Origin: Verrucomicrobiales bacterium
GTDB taxonomy: Bacteria; Verrucomicrobiota; Verrucomicrobiia; Verrucomicrobiales; DEV007
Assembly: GCA_002698785.1 (NCBI GenBank)
Contig: PAAG01000051.1
Coordinates: forward strand, 62,001 to 126,000
Direction: 5' to 3'
DNA length: 64,000 bases
The position numbers and the translations under genes are program-made. Shown piece by piece: positions 26,757 to 38,174 of this stretch. Below the pieces are notes generated by a model, which had not been told where the DNA came from, searched no databases, and saw only the letters and a program-made list of their open reading frames with translations. The stretch's first letter is position 1, and every line of letters begins with the position of its first letter.

Positions 26757-27085
26757 ATTTAAAAATTTTCACAATCCTTCCGCATTTTCGCGAACCAATG
26801 TGAGTCGCTTCTTCCCCAGAAAACTACGCTCAGCTTTTGTGCCAATACGCCCCGGAAAATCAGATAGTACGAAGATTTCAGATTATTTTTTAAAAAATTC
26901 TGCACTACCGCCGAGAATCCTCAGGGAAGGCGAGTTTATACAGGATCGTTTTCAGGTCAATTCGCATCTTTTTTGCAATCAACGACTCGCATTTGGAGGG
27001 GGAGATGCAGTAAGAGACGGTTTCCTTGAATTTCCAGCAGGGAAGCCTTGTCACACGGGGCGAGTTCGCCCATCATCCGCGGCAT
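26757..27085. other. Intergenic region between gltB and the DASS symporter gene
   Basis: 329 bases between two divergent genes. The bases next to gltB are AT-rich. A candidate gltB promoter is at 26933-26960. Small frames here (for example 26800-27261 plus) have no family features and run into the symporter gene out of frame. I see no riboswitch or clear operator. Confidence 0.5.
26933..26960 (-). promoter_or_regulatory. Possible gltB promoter
   Basis: On the minus strand TTGACC and TAAACT are 16 bases apart, leaving a leader of about 170 nt before the gltB ATG. The -10 match is only 4 of 6. Confidence 0.33.
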
Positions 27086-28672
27086 ATGGGAGAGAGCCAC
27101 AGCAATACGAGACGATCATCAAAAGGGAGAAAAATCGGTTTCTGGCTTGGAATCGCAGCGTTCCTTGTTGTCCTGCTGTTTGGCAATCTGGATCCGGAGA
27201 ACCCTGTCGTAAGCCGCATGGCTGCCGTTGCCGTCCTGATGGCCATCTGGTGGATCACTGATGCGATCCCTCTGGCAGCCACCTCCCTGGTGCCCTTGCT
27301 ACTTTTTCCCCTGCTGGGAATATTGAAGGGCAAGGAGGTCGCCCCGGTTTACGTGAACTACATCATTTTCCTGTTCCTCGGCGGCTTTCTCATCGCTCTC
27401 GCCATGGAGAGGTGGAATCTCCACAAGCGCATCGCACTCAACATCATTGGGTTGATCGGATCGAAGCCATCGCGACTGGTCCTGGGCTTCATGATTGCGA
27501 CGGCATTCCTCTCCATGTGGATCTCCAATACAGCCACGGCCATCATGATGCTGGCCATCGGGCTGGCCGTGATCAAGCAGGCTGAGGAGTCATTTGGGAA
27601 AGAACAAACTGGCCCATTAGCGACCGCCCTGCTTTTGGGAATCGCCTACAGCGCGAGTATCGGTGGGATTGCAACTCTCGTAGGGACGCCCCCCAATTTA
27701 GCGCTCGTGCGACTGTTTGAGCTGAGTTTTCCTGCCGCAGGGGAGGCCGGTTATCACCTCTCCTTTGGCCAGTGGATGCTGTTCGGATTGCCTCTCAGCC
27801 TCGTGATGATGGCTATCGTCTGGCTGGTAATCACGAAGATTGCGATCCGGGTGCCGGACCATCTCGACCTTCCCCCTGAAGTGATTCACGACGAGAAAGC
27901 GAAACTCGGGAAGATCTCCCGCGAGGAGATTATCGTGTCGATTGTTTTCGCTTCCACAGCACTTCTCTGGGTCTTCCGAGGAGACATTTCTGTCGGAAAT
28001 GTGGTGATTCCCGGGTGGTCAGGTCTCCTGCCGTTTGGCTCCTTGATTGACGATGGGACAATCGCAATCGGTATGGCATTGGTTTTATTTCTGATCCCGA
28101 CGAAAAAGAAGGGCGAAGGCGCGAACGACCATCACACGGTGCTCGACGTCGATGTTTTCAAGAAGGTTCCATGGGATATCATCCTGTTGTTCGGTGGTGG
28201 CTTTGCCCTTGCAAAAGGTTTCCAGGTTTCAGGCCTTTCTGAATGGGTGGGCGCTCATTTCGCAGGTTTAGAGAACGCGCCATCCTGGCTACTGATTGGA
28301 GCCATTGCAGGAGGGATCACCTTTTTGACGGAACTAACGTCAAATACCGCCACGACAGAAATGATTCTTCCCCTGCTCGCTTCTATCGCGGCTGCAGCGA
28401 AGATTCACCCATTGCTGCTAATGATCCCTGCTGCTGTCGCTGCCTCTTGCGCCTTCATGATGCCTGTGGCAACGCCACCAAATGCGATCGTTTTCGGCAG
28501 CGGCCACATTTCGATCGGACAGATGGTGAAAGCAGGCATCATCATCAACCTTATCGGTATCGTGGTGGTGACAGTCGTCTTTCTTCTGATCGGGCCGTCT
28601 GTTTTCCAAATCGACCCGGACAACCTGCCGGGGTGGGTTACTCCACCCCAAGCTCCTTCTTCCACCAATTGA
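27086..28672 (+). CDS. DASS-family (SLC13-type) sodium-coupled anion symporter
   Basis: 528 residues with about 11-12 hydrophobic helices. Two copies of the DASS signature are visible, SNTATAIMM in the first half and SNTATTEMI in the second. These are the Ser-Asn-Thr motifs that bind substrate and sodium in this family. Known substrates are di- and tricarboxylates or sulfate. The substrate here is unknown. The ATG at 27086 is preferred over a TTG at 27026. Its last 35 bp overlap the 3' end of a convergent sulfatase gene, which hints at but does not prove a sulfate link. Confidence 0.88.
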   Translation: MGESHSNTRRSSKGRKIGFWLGIAAFLVVLLFGNLDPENPVVSRMAAVAVLMAIWWITDAIPLAATSLVPLLLFPLLGILKGKEVAPVYVNYIIFLFLGGFLIALAMERWNLHKRIALNIIGLIGSKPSRLVLGFMIATAFLSMWISNTATAIMMLAIGLAVIKQAEESFGKEQTGPLATALLLGIAYSASIGGIATLVGTPPNLALVRLFELSFPAAGEAGYHLSFGQWMLFGLPLSLVMMAIVWLVITKIAIRVPDHLDLPPEVIHDEKAKLGKISREEIIVSIVFASTALLWVFRGDISVGNVVIPGWSGLLPFGSLIDDGTIAIGMALVLFLIPTKKKGEGANDHHTVLDVDVFKKVPWDIILLFGGGFALAKGFQVSGLSEWVGAHFAGLENAPSWLLIGAIAGGITFLTELTSNTATTEMILPLLASIAAAAKIHPLLLMIPAAVAASCAFMMPVATPPNAIVFGSGHISIGQMVKAGIIINLIGIVVVTVVFLLIGPSVFQIDPDNLPGWVTPPQAPSSTN

Positions 28673-30074
28673 GGTAAGCGCGCTCCGATAGATTTTCTGC
28701 GTCGAGCCCACGGCGCTTCATGCCTCGAGCAAATGCCTCCCATTTCTCGTCCATGAGGGCTTTCATGTAATCTTCGTCGCCTTCCGGCTCGGCACCCTGA
28801 TCGCCGGTTTCCTTAATCCACTCATCGAGGCGAGCGCTCAGATCTGCTTTTGTCTCGGCGTATTTGGGATCGTCGGCAAGGTTGTTTAATTCGTTGGGAT
28901 CAGCCTTGAGATCGTAGAGCTCTTCTGCAGGTCGAGAGTCTGCGAACCACTCTGCCTGGCGACCTTTGAGGCGTCCCTGCTCGTTCATCACCGCCATGAG
29001 CGTGAGAGCTGGGTACTGGAGCTTTTTGTAACCGCTATGCTGAGAGTAGGACAGCTCGGGATGGAAATTGCGGATGTATTTGAAGTCCTCGGTGCGCACG
29101 CAGCGAATGCGATCGGGCGCATCTCCACATCGGTCACGAGCCGCAAAAATGCCATCGGGATGTACGGGGCCGTCGATGGTGTAGATAGCTTTGCCCTGCA
29201 TGTAGCCGGGAACAGAAAGCCCAGCCAGCGAGAGGCTCGTCGGAGCGACATCGATGAGGTTCACGAGACGATCGTCTTTTTGACCCGCTGTCTCCGAGAG
29301 TGGATTTGCCACGATGAGCGGAACTTGAATACCCGCATCGTAGAGCCACTGCTTGCCGCGAAGGTGAGGACGACCGTGATCGCCGAAGAAGACAATGATG
29401 GTGTTGTCGGCGAGCCCTTCTTCCTCAAGGCGATCGAGGACGACTCCGACCTTCTCGTCGAGAATCTCGATGGTGTGCAGGTAGTTCGCCCAATCGGCGC
29501 GAATCACAGGATGATCAGGGTAGAAAGGCGGAATGGTGAGATTCTCTCCCTTTTCCTCTGATTTCTTGAAAGTGCGGTGTGGCTCAAAGATCTGGACCTG
29601 GTGAAAGAACGGTTGCCCTTCTGCCCGGTCGCCGTAGTCCGGTCCGTCGAACATCTCCTCTGTTTCGTATTCGAAGTTGTAGTCGGTCTTTCCGTATTTC
29701 CCGGCTTTGCCGTCGTCCTTGCTGATGGAAACCCAGTAGCCCGCGTCGCGGAAAAACTCGGTGACAGGCTTCACCGGATCAGGGAGCGGTTTGATGAGAC
29801 GGGTGCGGTGGTGAAATCCACCAACCGAGGTCTGATACATCCCCGTGATGAAAGCCGTCCGGGATGCGGAACAAACCGGGGCCGATGCGAAGGCTTTGGT
29901 ATACATCGTTCCACGCTCGGCGAGACGGTCGATGTTAGGGGTGTCGACTTCCTTGTCTCCGTAGCAGCCTAATTCTATTCCGAGATCATCTGCCACGATC
30001 CACAGGACATTGGGTTTTTCAGCCGCCCAGACGGAGGTCGTGAGACCCAATAAAAGGAGAAACCATTTCTTCAT
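28638..30074 (-). CDS. Secreted S1-family sulfatase (heparan N-sulfatase-like)
   Basis: 478 residues from the ATG at 30074, which opens a clean signal peptide ending in VWAAE. Ca-binding Asp residues appear in VADDLG. The residue converted to formylglycine is Cys68 in PVCSASR, a C-x-A-x-R form of the C/S-x-P/A-x-R signature. The pattern ETPN/DTPNIDRLA, FFGDHGRPH and the tail ELYDLKADPNELNNL match S1 sulfatases. The region around SASRTAFITGMYQTS resembles N-sulfoglucosamine sulfohydrolases. It would desulfate polysaccharide outside the cytoplasm. Its 3' end overlaps the DASS gene. Confidence 0.88.
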   Translation of the reverse strand: MKKWFLLLLGLTTSVWAAEKPNVLWIVADDLGIELGCYGDKEVDTPNIDRLAERGTMYTKAFASAPVCSASRTAFITGMYQTSVGGFHHRTRLIKPLPDPVKPVTEFFRDAGYWVSISKDDGKAGKYGKTDYNFEYETEEMFDGPDYGDRAEGQPFFHQVQIFEPHRTFKKSEEKGENLTIPPFYPDHPVIRADWANYLHTIEILDEKVGVVLDRLEEEGLADNTIIVFFGDHGRPHLRGKQWLYDAGIQVPLIVANPLSETAGQKDDRLVNLIDVAPTSLSLAGLSVPGYMQGKAIYTIDGPVHPDGIFAARDRCGDAPDRIRCVRTEDFKYIRNFHPELSYSQHSGYKKLQYPALTLMAVMNEQGRLKGRQAEWFADSRPAEELYDLKADPNELNNLADDPKYAETKADLSARLDEWIKETGDQGAEPEGDEDYMKALMDEKWEAFARGMKRRGLDAENLSERAYLNWWKKELGVE

Positions 30075-30188
30075 GCAATACCTTGGCACTGAGAGCCCCA
30101 CTCAGCCAGTCGCACGTTCTCGCAAACCTGCCTGTCCAAATCAAAATGTTGAGAAATCACAATGAGTTTTCTCTCGTGGCCTCGCTGG

Positions 30189-30216
30189 TTGCCAGACGGG
30201 AAAAGGGAACTACACT
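30189..30216 (+). promoter_or_regulatory. Predicted leuS promoter
   Basis: TTGCCA and TACACT are spaced by 16 bases. The expected start of transcription is about 20 bases before the leuS ATG. Confidence 0.5.
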
Positions 30217-30243
30217 CCTCGCCACCAACCCTGTTTTTGATTC

Positions 30244-32802
<2,559 letters not shown>

Positions 32803-32837
32803 ATTTGGAGACATCGGAAACGGTGTTCGCTAGAGTT

Positions 32838-32910
32838 GCTGGAGTGAGGCCTTCAGGCCTTTCTGCGTGCTGAAAGGCATTCGGTGAACGGCTAAAGCCG
32901 TCACTCCAAC
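32838..32910. repeat. REP-like palindromic repeat element after leuS
   Basis: A 73-base element is bounded by inverted ends (CTGGAGTGA on the left, TCACTCCAA on the right). Inside are three smaller palindromes: AGGCCT-TC-AGGCCT at 32847-32860, GCCTTTC/GAAAGGC with an 8-base loop at 32857-32878, and ACGGCT-AA-AGCCGT at 32888-32901. Elements with a GGAGTGACGGCTTTAGCCGT core occur in many copies in PVC genomes, which I recall but cannot check here. It may also stop transcription after leuS. No second copy was seen in the window. Confidence 0.75.
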
Positions 32911-32943
32911 ATCCCTTTCCACCAAAAAAATTCATTTCGAACC

Positions 32944-33999
32944 ATGTCCCTCTCACTACATTTCAGAAAAGCCCGGCTCTCCGCCATGTCACTGGCGAAG
33001 GTGGGGAATCCAGTGCGGAATGAACCGTTTCAGACTTCGAAGTCGCTTTGCCGATTCGAGGATGAAGAGGCGGAGCTGTTGACGCACTGCTTTCTGAAAT
33101 CATTCCGGTCGCTGGAACTGCATCAGCTTTTTCATCATACCTCGCTGGAGAGCAACGAACTCTACTCCTACGCGACGGCGATTTTCGAGGACAACGAACA
33201 ATTGTTGCAGCAGGGCGAAATGATTGCCAAGCATCTGCACGCACGTTCGAATCACCCGAATATTAAGTCGGGGGACCTGTGCGTCGCTTTGATCAATGAG
33301 GTCGTCGTGGGTGGCGAACCCGTTCAGGCCCTGAGTATCGTAAAATCGGAGAGCAAGGTTCCGTTTCTTCAGATCTCAGAAAAGAATGGTGACCTCGTGC
33401 TAACGACGGAACAGGGCATCTACCCGGAGAAGATCGACAAGGGCTGTCTGATTGTGAATGGGGGAAAAGCGGACGGATACTACGTCTACCTCTTCGACAA
33501 GAGCGGTGGAAACACGAATTTCTGGGTGAGGGACTTCGTCGGCGCAAAGCCTGTGACAAATGATGATTTCCTGACTCGTCGTTATTCGGAGCTATGCGTT
33601 GCTTTTGCTGAGAAGGGACTTCCAGAAGATACTCTTCAGGAAGAGCGGATGGAAGTCGCCAGCAAGGCGATTAGCTACTTGAACGATACCGAGGAATTCG
33701 ATCTCGACGACTTCCAGGAAAAGGCCTTAGCCGATGCTGACCGAATCGAGCGATTCAATATCTTCAAAGAAGACTACGAACAGGAAAAGAGCGGCCCTCT
33801 CAAAGAGTCATTCACCGTCTCCAAGAAAGAGGCGGAAAAGGCAGGCAATCGCCTGAAGAGCCGAATGAAGCTCGACGTCGGAGTGACGATGCAGTTTTCT
33901 TCAGGCTTTATCCATCAAGCCGACAGCTTCATGGAGCGAGGGCACGACGACGAGAAGATGATGGATTACGTGAAGATCTATTTTCACAAGGAGGTGTGA
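32944..33999 (+). CDS. 37-kDa nucleoid-associated protein (NdpA/YejK family)
   Basis: 351 residues with the pattern of the NA37/NdpA family. The N-terminal part has ELLTHCFLKSFRSLELHQL, the middle has SGDLCVALINEVVVGGEPVQALSIVKSE, and near residue 190 lies GGNTNFWVRDFVGAKPV. YejK of E. coli binds the nucleoid, but its exact role is unclear. Relatives also occur near mobile elements, but no such genes lie here. The ATG at 32944 has a second ATG 42 bp inside as an alternative. The gene abuts the end of sufD with no gap. Confidence 0.8.
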   Translation: MSLSLHFRKARLSAMSLAKVGNPVRNEPFQTSKSLCRFEDEEAELLTHCFLKSFRSLELHQLFHHTSLESNELYSYATAIFEDNEQLLQQGEMIAKHLHARSNHPNIKSGDLCVALINEVVVGGEPVQALSIVKSESKVPFLQISEKNGDLVLTTEQGIYPEKIDKGCLIVNGGKADGYYVYLFDKSGGNTNFWVRDFVGAKPVTNDDFLTRRYSELCVAFAEKGLPEDTLQEERMEVASKAISYLNDTEEFDLDDFQEKALADADRIERFNIFKEDYEQEKSGPLKESFTVSKKEAEKAGNRLKSRMKLDVGVTMQFSSGFIHQADSFMERGHDDEKMMDYVKIYFHKEV

Positions 34000-35343
34000 T
34001 CAGAGCAGATTCGCAAACTTCTTCTCCACCCTGCGGAAAAGGAACTCTTTCAGTTCTTCGCCGCCTAGACGAGAGATGGACTCGTTCAGGAAGCCAAGAC
34101 TGATCATCTGCCGAGCCTGCTCGGCAGGAATGCCGCGGGCCTGGAGATAGAAGATTTCCTCGTCGCTGATCTGTCCAGAGGTCGAACCGTGCGAGCACTT
34201 CACCTGATCGGCATCGATTTCCAATCCAGGCATGGCGTTGGCTTCTGCCTTATCGCTGCCGAGCATATTTCGACAGGTCTGGAATGAATCGGTATGATGC
34301 GCTCCGGGCTGCACCTGAATGAGGCCGGAGAAAATGGTGCGCGCTTCGTCGTAGAGAGCGTTTTTGAAAAGGAGGTCGCTTGTGGTGTGCTGCGCCTCGT
34401 GGGTCTGCAATGTGCGCTGGTCGTATTCCTGAACACCATTTGCAAGGTTGGCGCTGAAGATCTGACAGTCGGCACCTTCTTCGAGCATGCGATTGATGGA
34501 CTCGTTGCGAATCCAGGAAGCTCCCAAGTTTATGAAGGCGGACTTGGTGCGTGCGTCGCGTCCGGCGCGCGTGCTGTTGATCTGCACGTGGCGCGCACCA
34601 TGATCACTTTCGTCCTGAAGAGCGACATACTGGAGATTGGCACCATTCTTTGCCACAAGGTCGACGACACCGATCACAAGTGTCTGCTCTTCCTCAGCAA
34701 TCGTCTCGAACATATCGATGACAGACACCTGGGCGTTGTCTTCGGCCACGACCAGCGTGTGTGGAAAGATTACCTGCTGGTTACCACCAACATAGTGATG
34801 AACCTGAATCGGTTTCTCGCAGACAACTCCCTTCGGGAAATAAACGAACAAGCCACTCAAAGCTGCTGAGCCATGAAGAGCGGCAAATTTATCACCGCCC
34901 AGAGAGCGGTCTTCTTTCATGAAGTGTTCGCGGACGAGATCGCCATGCTTTTCTATCGCCTCGCCGAAAGGGAGGCAGATAGCGCCCTCAGGGAGGCCGT
35001 TGGCATCGGAATCGATCAGTCGGTTGTTGGCGAAAACGTAATGCGCTGCACAATCCGTAAGACGTGACTTTTCCGAGCGGTCGATGAGGGCAGCCTCATC
35101 TTCCACCTGCGCTGCGGGAAGCAACTCAGAGAATTTCGACTTCTTGAGATCGGCAAAACGCCAGTTCTCGTCAGTTCGTTTCGGATCGGCGGTATTGACG
35201 AAGCGCTTCCAGGATTCCTCCCGAAACTTTTGATACCAATCTGGAAGATTGGATTCGTTGTCATACACCGGGGGAGCAGCCATCCACGGGGCTACTGTCT
35301 CTTGAGCCATCAGTTCTTCGGTGGGCATTAGAGTCGAGGACAT
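34000..35343 (-). CDS. sufD: Fe-S cluster assembly scaffold subunit SufD
   Basis: SufD pairs with SufB and SufC in the SufBC2D scaffold that builds Fe-S clusters. The 447-residue product has the SufBD beta-helix core (INSTRAGRDARTKSAFINLG region) and the C-terminal block with MPGLEIDADQVKCSHGSTSG and DEEIFYLQARGIP, the conserved Cys-Ser-His region of the family. It is the last gene of the regulator-sufC-sufB-sufD run, 42 bp after sufB. Confidence 0.94.
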   Translation of the reverse strand: MSSTLMPTEELMAQETVAPWMAAPPVYDNESNLPDWYQKFREESWKRFVNTADPKRTDENWRFADLKKSKFSELLPAAQVEDEAALIDRSEKSRLTDCAAHYVFANNRLIDSDANGLPEGAICLPFGEAIEKHGDLVREHFMKEDRSLGGDKFAALHGSAALSGLFVYFPKGVVCEKPIQVHHYVGGNQQVIFPHTLVVAEDNAQVSVIDMFETIAEEEQTLVIGVVDLVAKNGANLQYVALQDESDHGARHVQINSTRAGRDARTKSAFINLGASWIRNESINRMLEEGADCQIFSANLANGVQEYDQRTLQTHEAQHTTSDLLFKNALYDEARTIFSGLIQVQPGAHHTDSFQTCRNMLGSDKAEANAMPGLEIDADQVKCSHGSTSGQISDEEIFYLQARGIPAEQARQMISLGFLNESISRLGGEELKEFLFRRVEKKFANLL

Positions 35344-35385
35344 CGTTCGGTAAATTCTTGTACGGTCAGTTCGTTCTCTTCGGGT

Positions 35386-36801
35386 TCAGCCTACGCTGCC
35401 TTCCATTTCCATGTCGATGAGGCGCTTGAGTTCGACGCTGTATTCCATCGGGAACTCGCGGACAAGATCGTTAACGAACCCGTTAACACTGAGGCTCATC
35501 GCCTCGCCTTCGCTGAGACCACGCTGCTGCATGTAGAAAATCTGGTCTTCGCTGACCTGACTCACGCTAGCCTCGTGTTGGGTGGCATGTTGGTTTCCGC
35601 GAACGGTAATCGCAGGGTAGGTATCTGTACGGCTGTTGGAATTGATCAGGAGCGCATCGCACTCTGTGTTGTTCTTACACCCCTTGAGGTTCTTGGGAAT
35701 GTGAACCTGACCACGGTAGGTCGAGCGACCTTCTCCGACGGAAATTGATTTCGCGACAATGTTAGAAGTCGTCTCATCAGCAGCGTGAATCATCTTCGCG
35801 CCAGTGTCCTGATGCTGACCATCGTTGGCCAACGCAATAGAAATGACCTCTCCCCTCGCTTTGCGCCCCTTCATGATTACACCAGGGTATTTCATGGTGA
35901 GGCGAGAACCGATGTTGCAATCGATCCAGCGGATCTCGGCATTTTCGTGAGCCATGCCTCGTTTGGTCACGAGGTTGAAAACGTTGTTCGACCAGTTCTG
36001 TACAGTGATGTACTGGATTTTGGCGTCCTTCATCGCAACGAGCTCGACCACGGCGCTGTGAAGCGTAGCGGTCTCGAACTTCGGAGCGGTGCAGCCTTCC
36101 ATGTAGGTAACCTCGGCACCTTCGTCGACGACGATAAGCGTTCTCTCGAACTGGCCGAAGTTCTCGGCATTGATTCGGAAATACGCCTGCAGCGGGTGGG
36201 CTACTTTTACGCCCGGGGGCACATAAATGAAGCTACCACCTGAGAAAACGGCGCTGTTGAGCGCGGAGAATTTGTTGTCGCCAGTAGGAATGACTTTTCC
36301 GAACCACTTACGGAACACATCGGGATATTCGCGAAGGCCTTCGGTGGAGTTCACGAAAATAACTCCCTGCTTTTCCAGCTCTTCCTTCACATTGGAATAG
36401 GCAGCTTCGGAATCGAACTGGGCTTCGACGCCAGCGAGATACTTGCGCTCTTTCTCCGGAATACCGAGACGCTCAAAGGTCTGCTTCACATCATCAGGAA
36501 CTTCGTCCCAGCTCCGAGTCGGGCGCTGACCTTTCGCAAGGTAGTAACGAATGTCGTCGAACTTGATGTTCTCCAAGTCCTCGCTCGCCCAATGTGTCGG
36601 CATGGGTTTGCTTTCGAAAATCTTCAATGCCTTTTTGCGAAACTCACGAATCCAGTCCGCCTCTCCTTTCACATTGGAGATGAAATCGATGGTGTCTTCG
36701 TTCAGCCCGTAGCCCGCATCGTGTGCGTACTCTTCGGGATAGGAGAAGTTTCCTTCGTCCTGATCTATATTGACTGCTTCCAGTGTTGCGCTGTCTGGCA
36801 T
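35386..36801 (-). CDS. sufB: Fe-S cluster assembly scaffold protein SufB
   Basis: SufB is the main scaffold on which the cluster forms. The 471-residue product has the conserved stretches [30 protein letters not shown] with the conserved Cys, and [16 protein letters not shown]. It ends with the family motif around [14 protein letters not shown]. The length is normal. It lies between sufC and sufD. No sufS or sufE/sufU follows, so the sulfur donor must be encoded elsewhere. Confidence 0.96.
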   Translation of the reverse strand: MPDSATLEAVNIDQDEGNFSYPEEYAHDAGYGLNEDTIDFISNVKGEADWIREFRKKALKIFESKPMPTHWASEDLENIKFDDIRYYLAKGQRPTRSWDEVPDDVKQTFERLGIPEKERKYLAGVEAQFDSEAAYSNVKEELEKQGVIFVNSTEGLREYPDVFRKWFGKVIPTGDNKFSALNSAVFSGGSFIYVPPGVKVAHPLQAYFRINAENFGQFERTLIVVDEGAEVTYMEGCTAPKFETATLHSAVVELVAMKDAKIQYITVQNWSNNVFNLVTKRGMAHENAEIRWIDCNIGSRLTMKYPGVIMKGRKARGEVISIALANDGQHQDTGAKMIHAADETTSNIVAKSISVGEGRSTYRGQVHIPKNLKGCKNNTECDALLINSNSRTDTYPAITVRGNQHATQHEASVSQVSEDQIFYMQQRGLSEGEAMSLSVNGFVNDLVREFPMEYSVELKRLIDMEMEGSVG

Positions 36802-36828
36802 GATATTTTTCTTTCCTCTTTGATCCGA

Positions 36829-37587
36829 TTACGCGACGGCGAGTTCTTCCGTCACCCAGTCGTATCCTTTTTCTTCCAATTCGTGTGCGAGTTCTTTCCC
36901 GCCTGATTTCACAATCTGTCCGTCGACCATCACGTGCACTACGTCGGGGACGATGTAGTCCAGCAGACGCTGATAGTGGGTGATGACAAGAAATCCGCGC
37001 TCGGGTCCGCGCATGCGGTTTACACCCTCGGCGACGATCTTGAGAGCGTCGATGTCGAGACCGCTATCCGTCTCATCGAGCACAGCGTATTTGGGCTCAA
37101 GCATCATCATCTGAAGAATCTCGTTCCTCTTTTTCTCTCCACCGGAGAAGCCGTCGTTCACAGACCGGCCGGTAAACTTCCGGTCCATCTGGAGCGCGTC
37201 CATCTTCTCGTACATGGTTTTGTAGAACGCGACGGCATCGATTTCTTCTCCTTTGGGAAGACGAGCCTGCAGAGCTGCGCGGAGAAAGTTGGCATTACTG
37301 ACGCCAGGAATTTCGTGAGGATACTGGAATGCGAGAAAGAAACCCTCGCGCGAACGCTCGTCGACCTCAAGGTCGAGCAGGTCAACTCCGTCCATCTTGA
37401 CCGTGCCTTCTGACACGTCGTATTCCTCGTTTCCTGCGAGAACCTTGGAAAGGGTCGACTTTCCAGATCCATTCGGGCCCATGATGGCGTGGACTTCCCC
37501 TTTGGGAATTTCCAATGTGAGCCCTTTCAGGATTTCATTTCCCTCTACTGAGGCGTGCAGGTTTTCAATTTTCAATGAATCGCTCAT
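36829..37587 (-). CDS. sufC: SUF system ATPase SufC
   Basis: SufC is the ABC-type ATPase of the SufBCD complex. The 252-residue product has Walker A (GPNGSGKS) at residues 37-44, the signature [14 protein letters not shown] and Walker B ([16 protein letters not shown]). ETDSGLD is the SufC-type variant. It lies 24 bp after the Fur-family gene and 27 bp before sufB, so a single mRNA is likely. Confidence 0.96.
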   Translation of the reverse strand: MSDSLKIENLHASVEGNEILKGLTLEIPKGEVHAIMGPNGSGKSTLSKVLAGNEEYDVSEGTVKMDGVDLLDLEVDERSREGFFLAFQYPHEIPGVSNANFLRAALQARLPKGEEIDAVAFYKTMYEKMDALQMDRKFTGRSVNDGFSGGEKKRNEILQMMMLEPKYAVLDETDSGLDIDALKIVAEGVNRMRGPERGFLVITHYQRLLDYIVPDVVHVMVDGQIVKSGGKELAHELEEKGYDWVTEELAVA

Positions 37588-37611
37588 TCGTCTTAAAATT
37601 TTCAGATTTGC

Positions 37612-38052
37612 CTAGTTTTTCTTCTCGCATTGGGGGCAGGTGCCGCAGACGCCCTTCATGGCGACATTGATTTCGCGGACTTCGCAACCATCCGGCAGGG
37701 CCCAACCGGTGCAGGCTTCAGCACCATTCTGGAGACCGATGTCAAAGACGGTCTCGCACTGTTCGCAATAGAAATGGGCGTGCGGCTGGAGGTTCGGACA
37801 ATATCTCGACGCTTCGCGGTCAATATTGACCTGTTTGATGGCCCCGGCCTGCGTGAGACTTTCCAAGCAGTTGTATACCGTTGCCAGCGAGATCGAAGGC
37901 ATCTTCTCCTTCGCCGAAACGAAAACTTCGGAGGCTGTGGGGTGATTGATGCCCAGTTCGGACAGCACATCGTAAACAACCTGGCGCTGCTTCGTCATAC
38001 GAATGCCGCCAAATTCTTCGCAAGTTGCCGTTTCTGTCTGGTTTGCTCCCAT
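37612..38052 (-). CDS. Fur/PerR-family metal-dependent repressor heading the suf operon
   Basis: 146 residues. A winged-helix domain (about 18-85) is followed by a dimerisation and metal domain. The structural zinc Cys pairs are C96-x2-C99 and C136-x2-C139. A gap-free comparison from memory with Bacillus subtilis PerR places His37, His91, His93 and Asp104 at the regulatory metal site. Position 85, Asp in PerR, is Cys here. It directly precedes sufC, so it probably regulates Fe-S assembly in response to iron or peroxide. A palindrome in its promoter suggests autoregulation. Confidence 0.87.
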   Translation of the reverse strand: MGANQTETATCEEFGGIRMTKQRQVVYDVLSELGINHPTASEVFVSAKEKMPSISLATVYNCLESLTQAGAIKQVNIDREASRYCPNLQPHAHFYCEQCETVFDIGLQNGAEACTGWALPDGCEVREINVAMKGVCGTCPQCEKKN

Positions 38053-38097
38053 GTACCCGGAATTACGCCACAGGTAGCCGAAAGGTTGTTTAGATCA

Positions 38098-38108
38098 AGA
38101 ATTATTCT
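38098..38108. promoter_or_regulatory. Candidate Fur/PerR-type operator
   Basis: AGAAT-T-ATTCT is a perfect AT-rich palindrome with a 1-base centre, placed about 50 bp upstream of the regulator gene. It overlaps a TAGAAT -10 on the minus strand (38104-38109), with AGCCAA, the complement of a TTGGCT -35, at 38125-38130 (spacing 15). Such placement fits autorepression. It also lies between the regulator and the divergent DUF4159 gene. Confidence 0.5.
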
Positions 38109-38174
38109 AAAAAAGGATTCTTTCAGCCAATTTTTCCCCTGTTCAGCCAGTCAACACGACGCTATCGTCACGTT

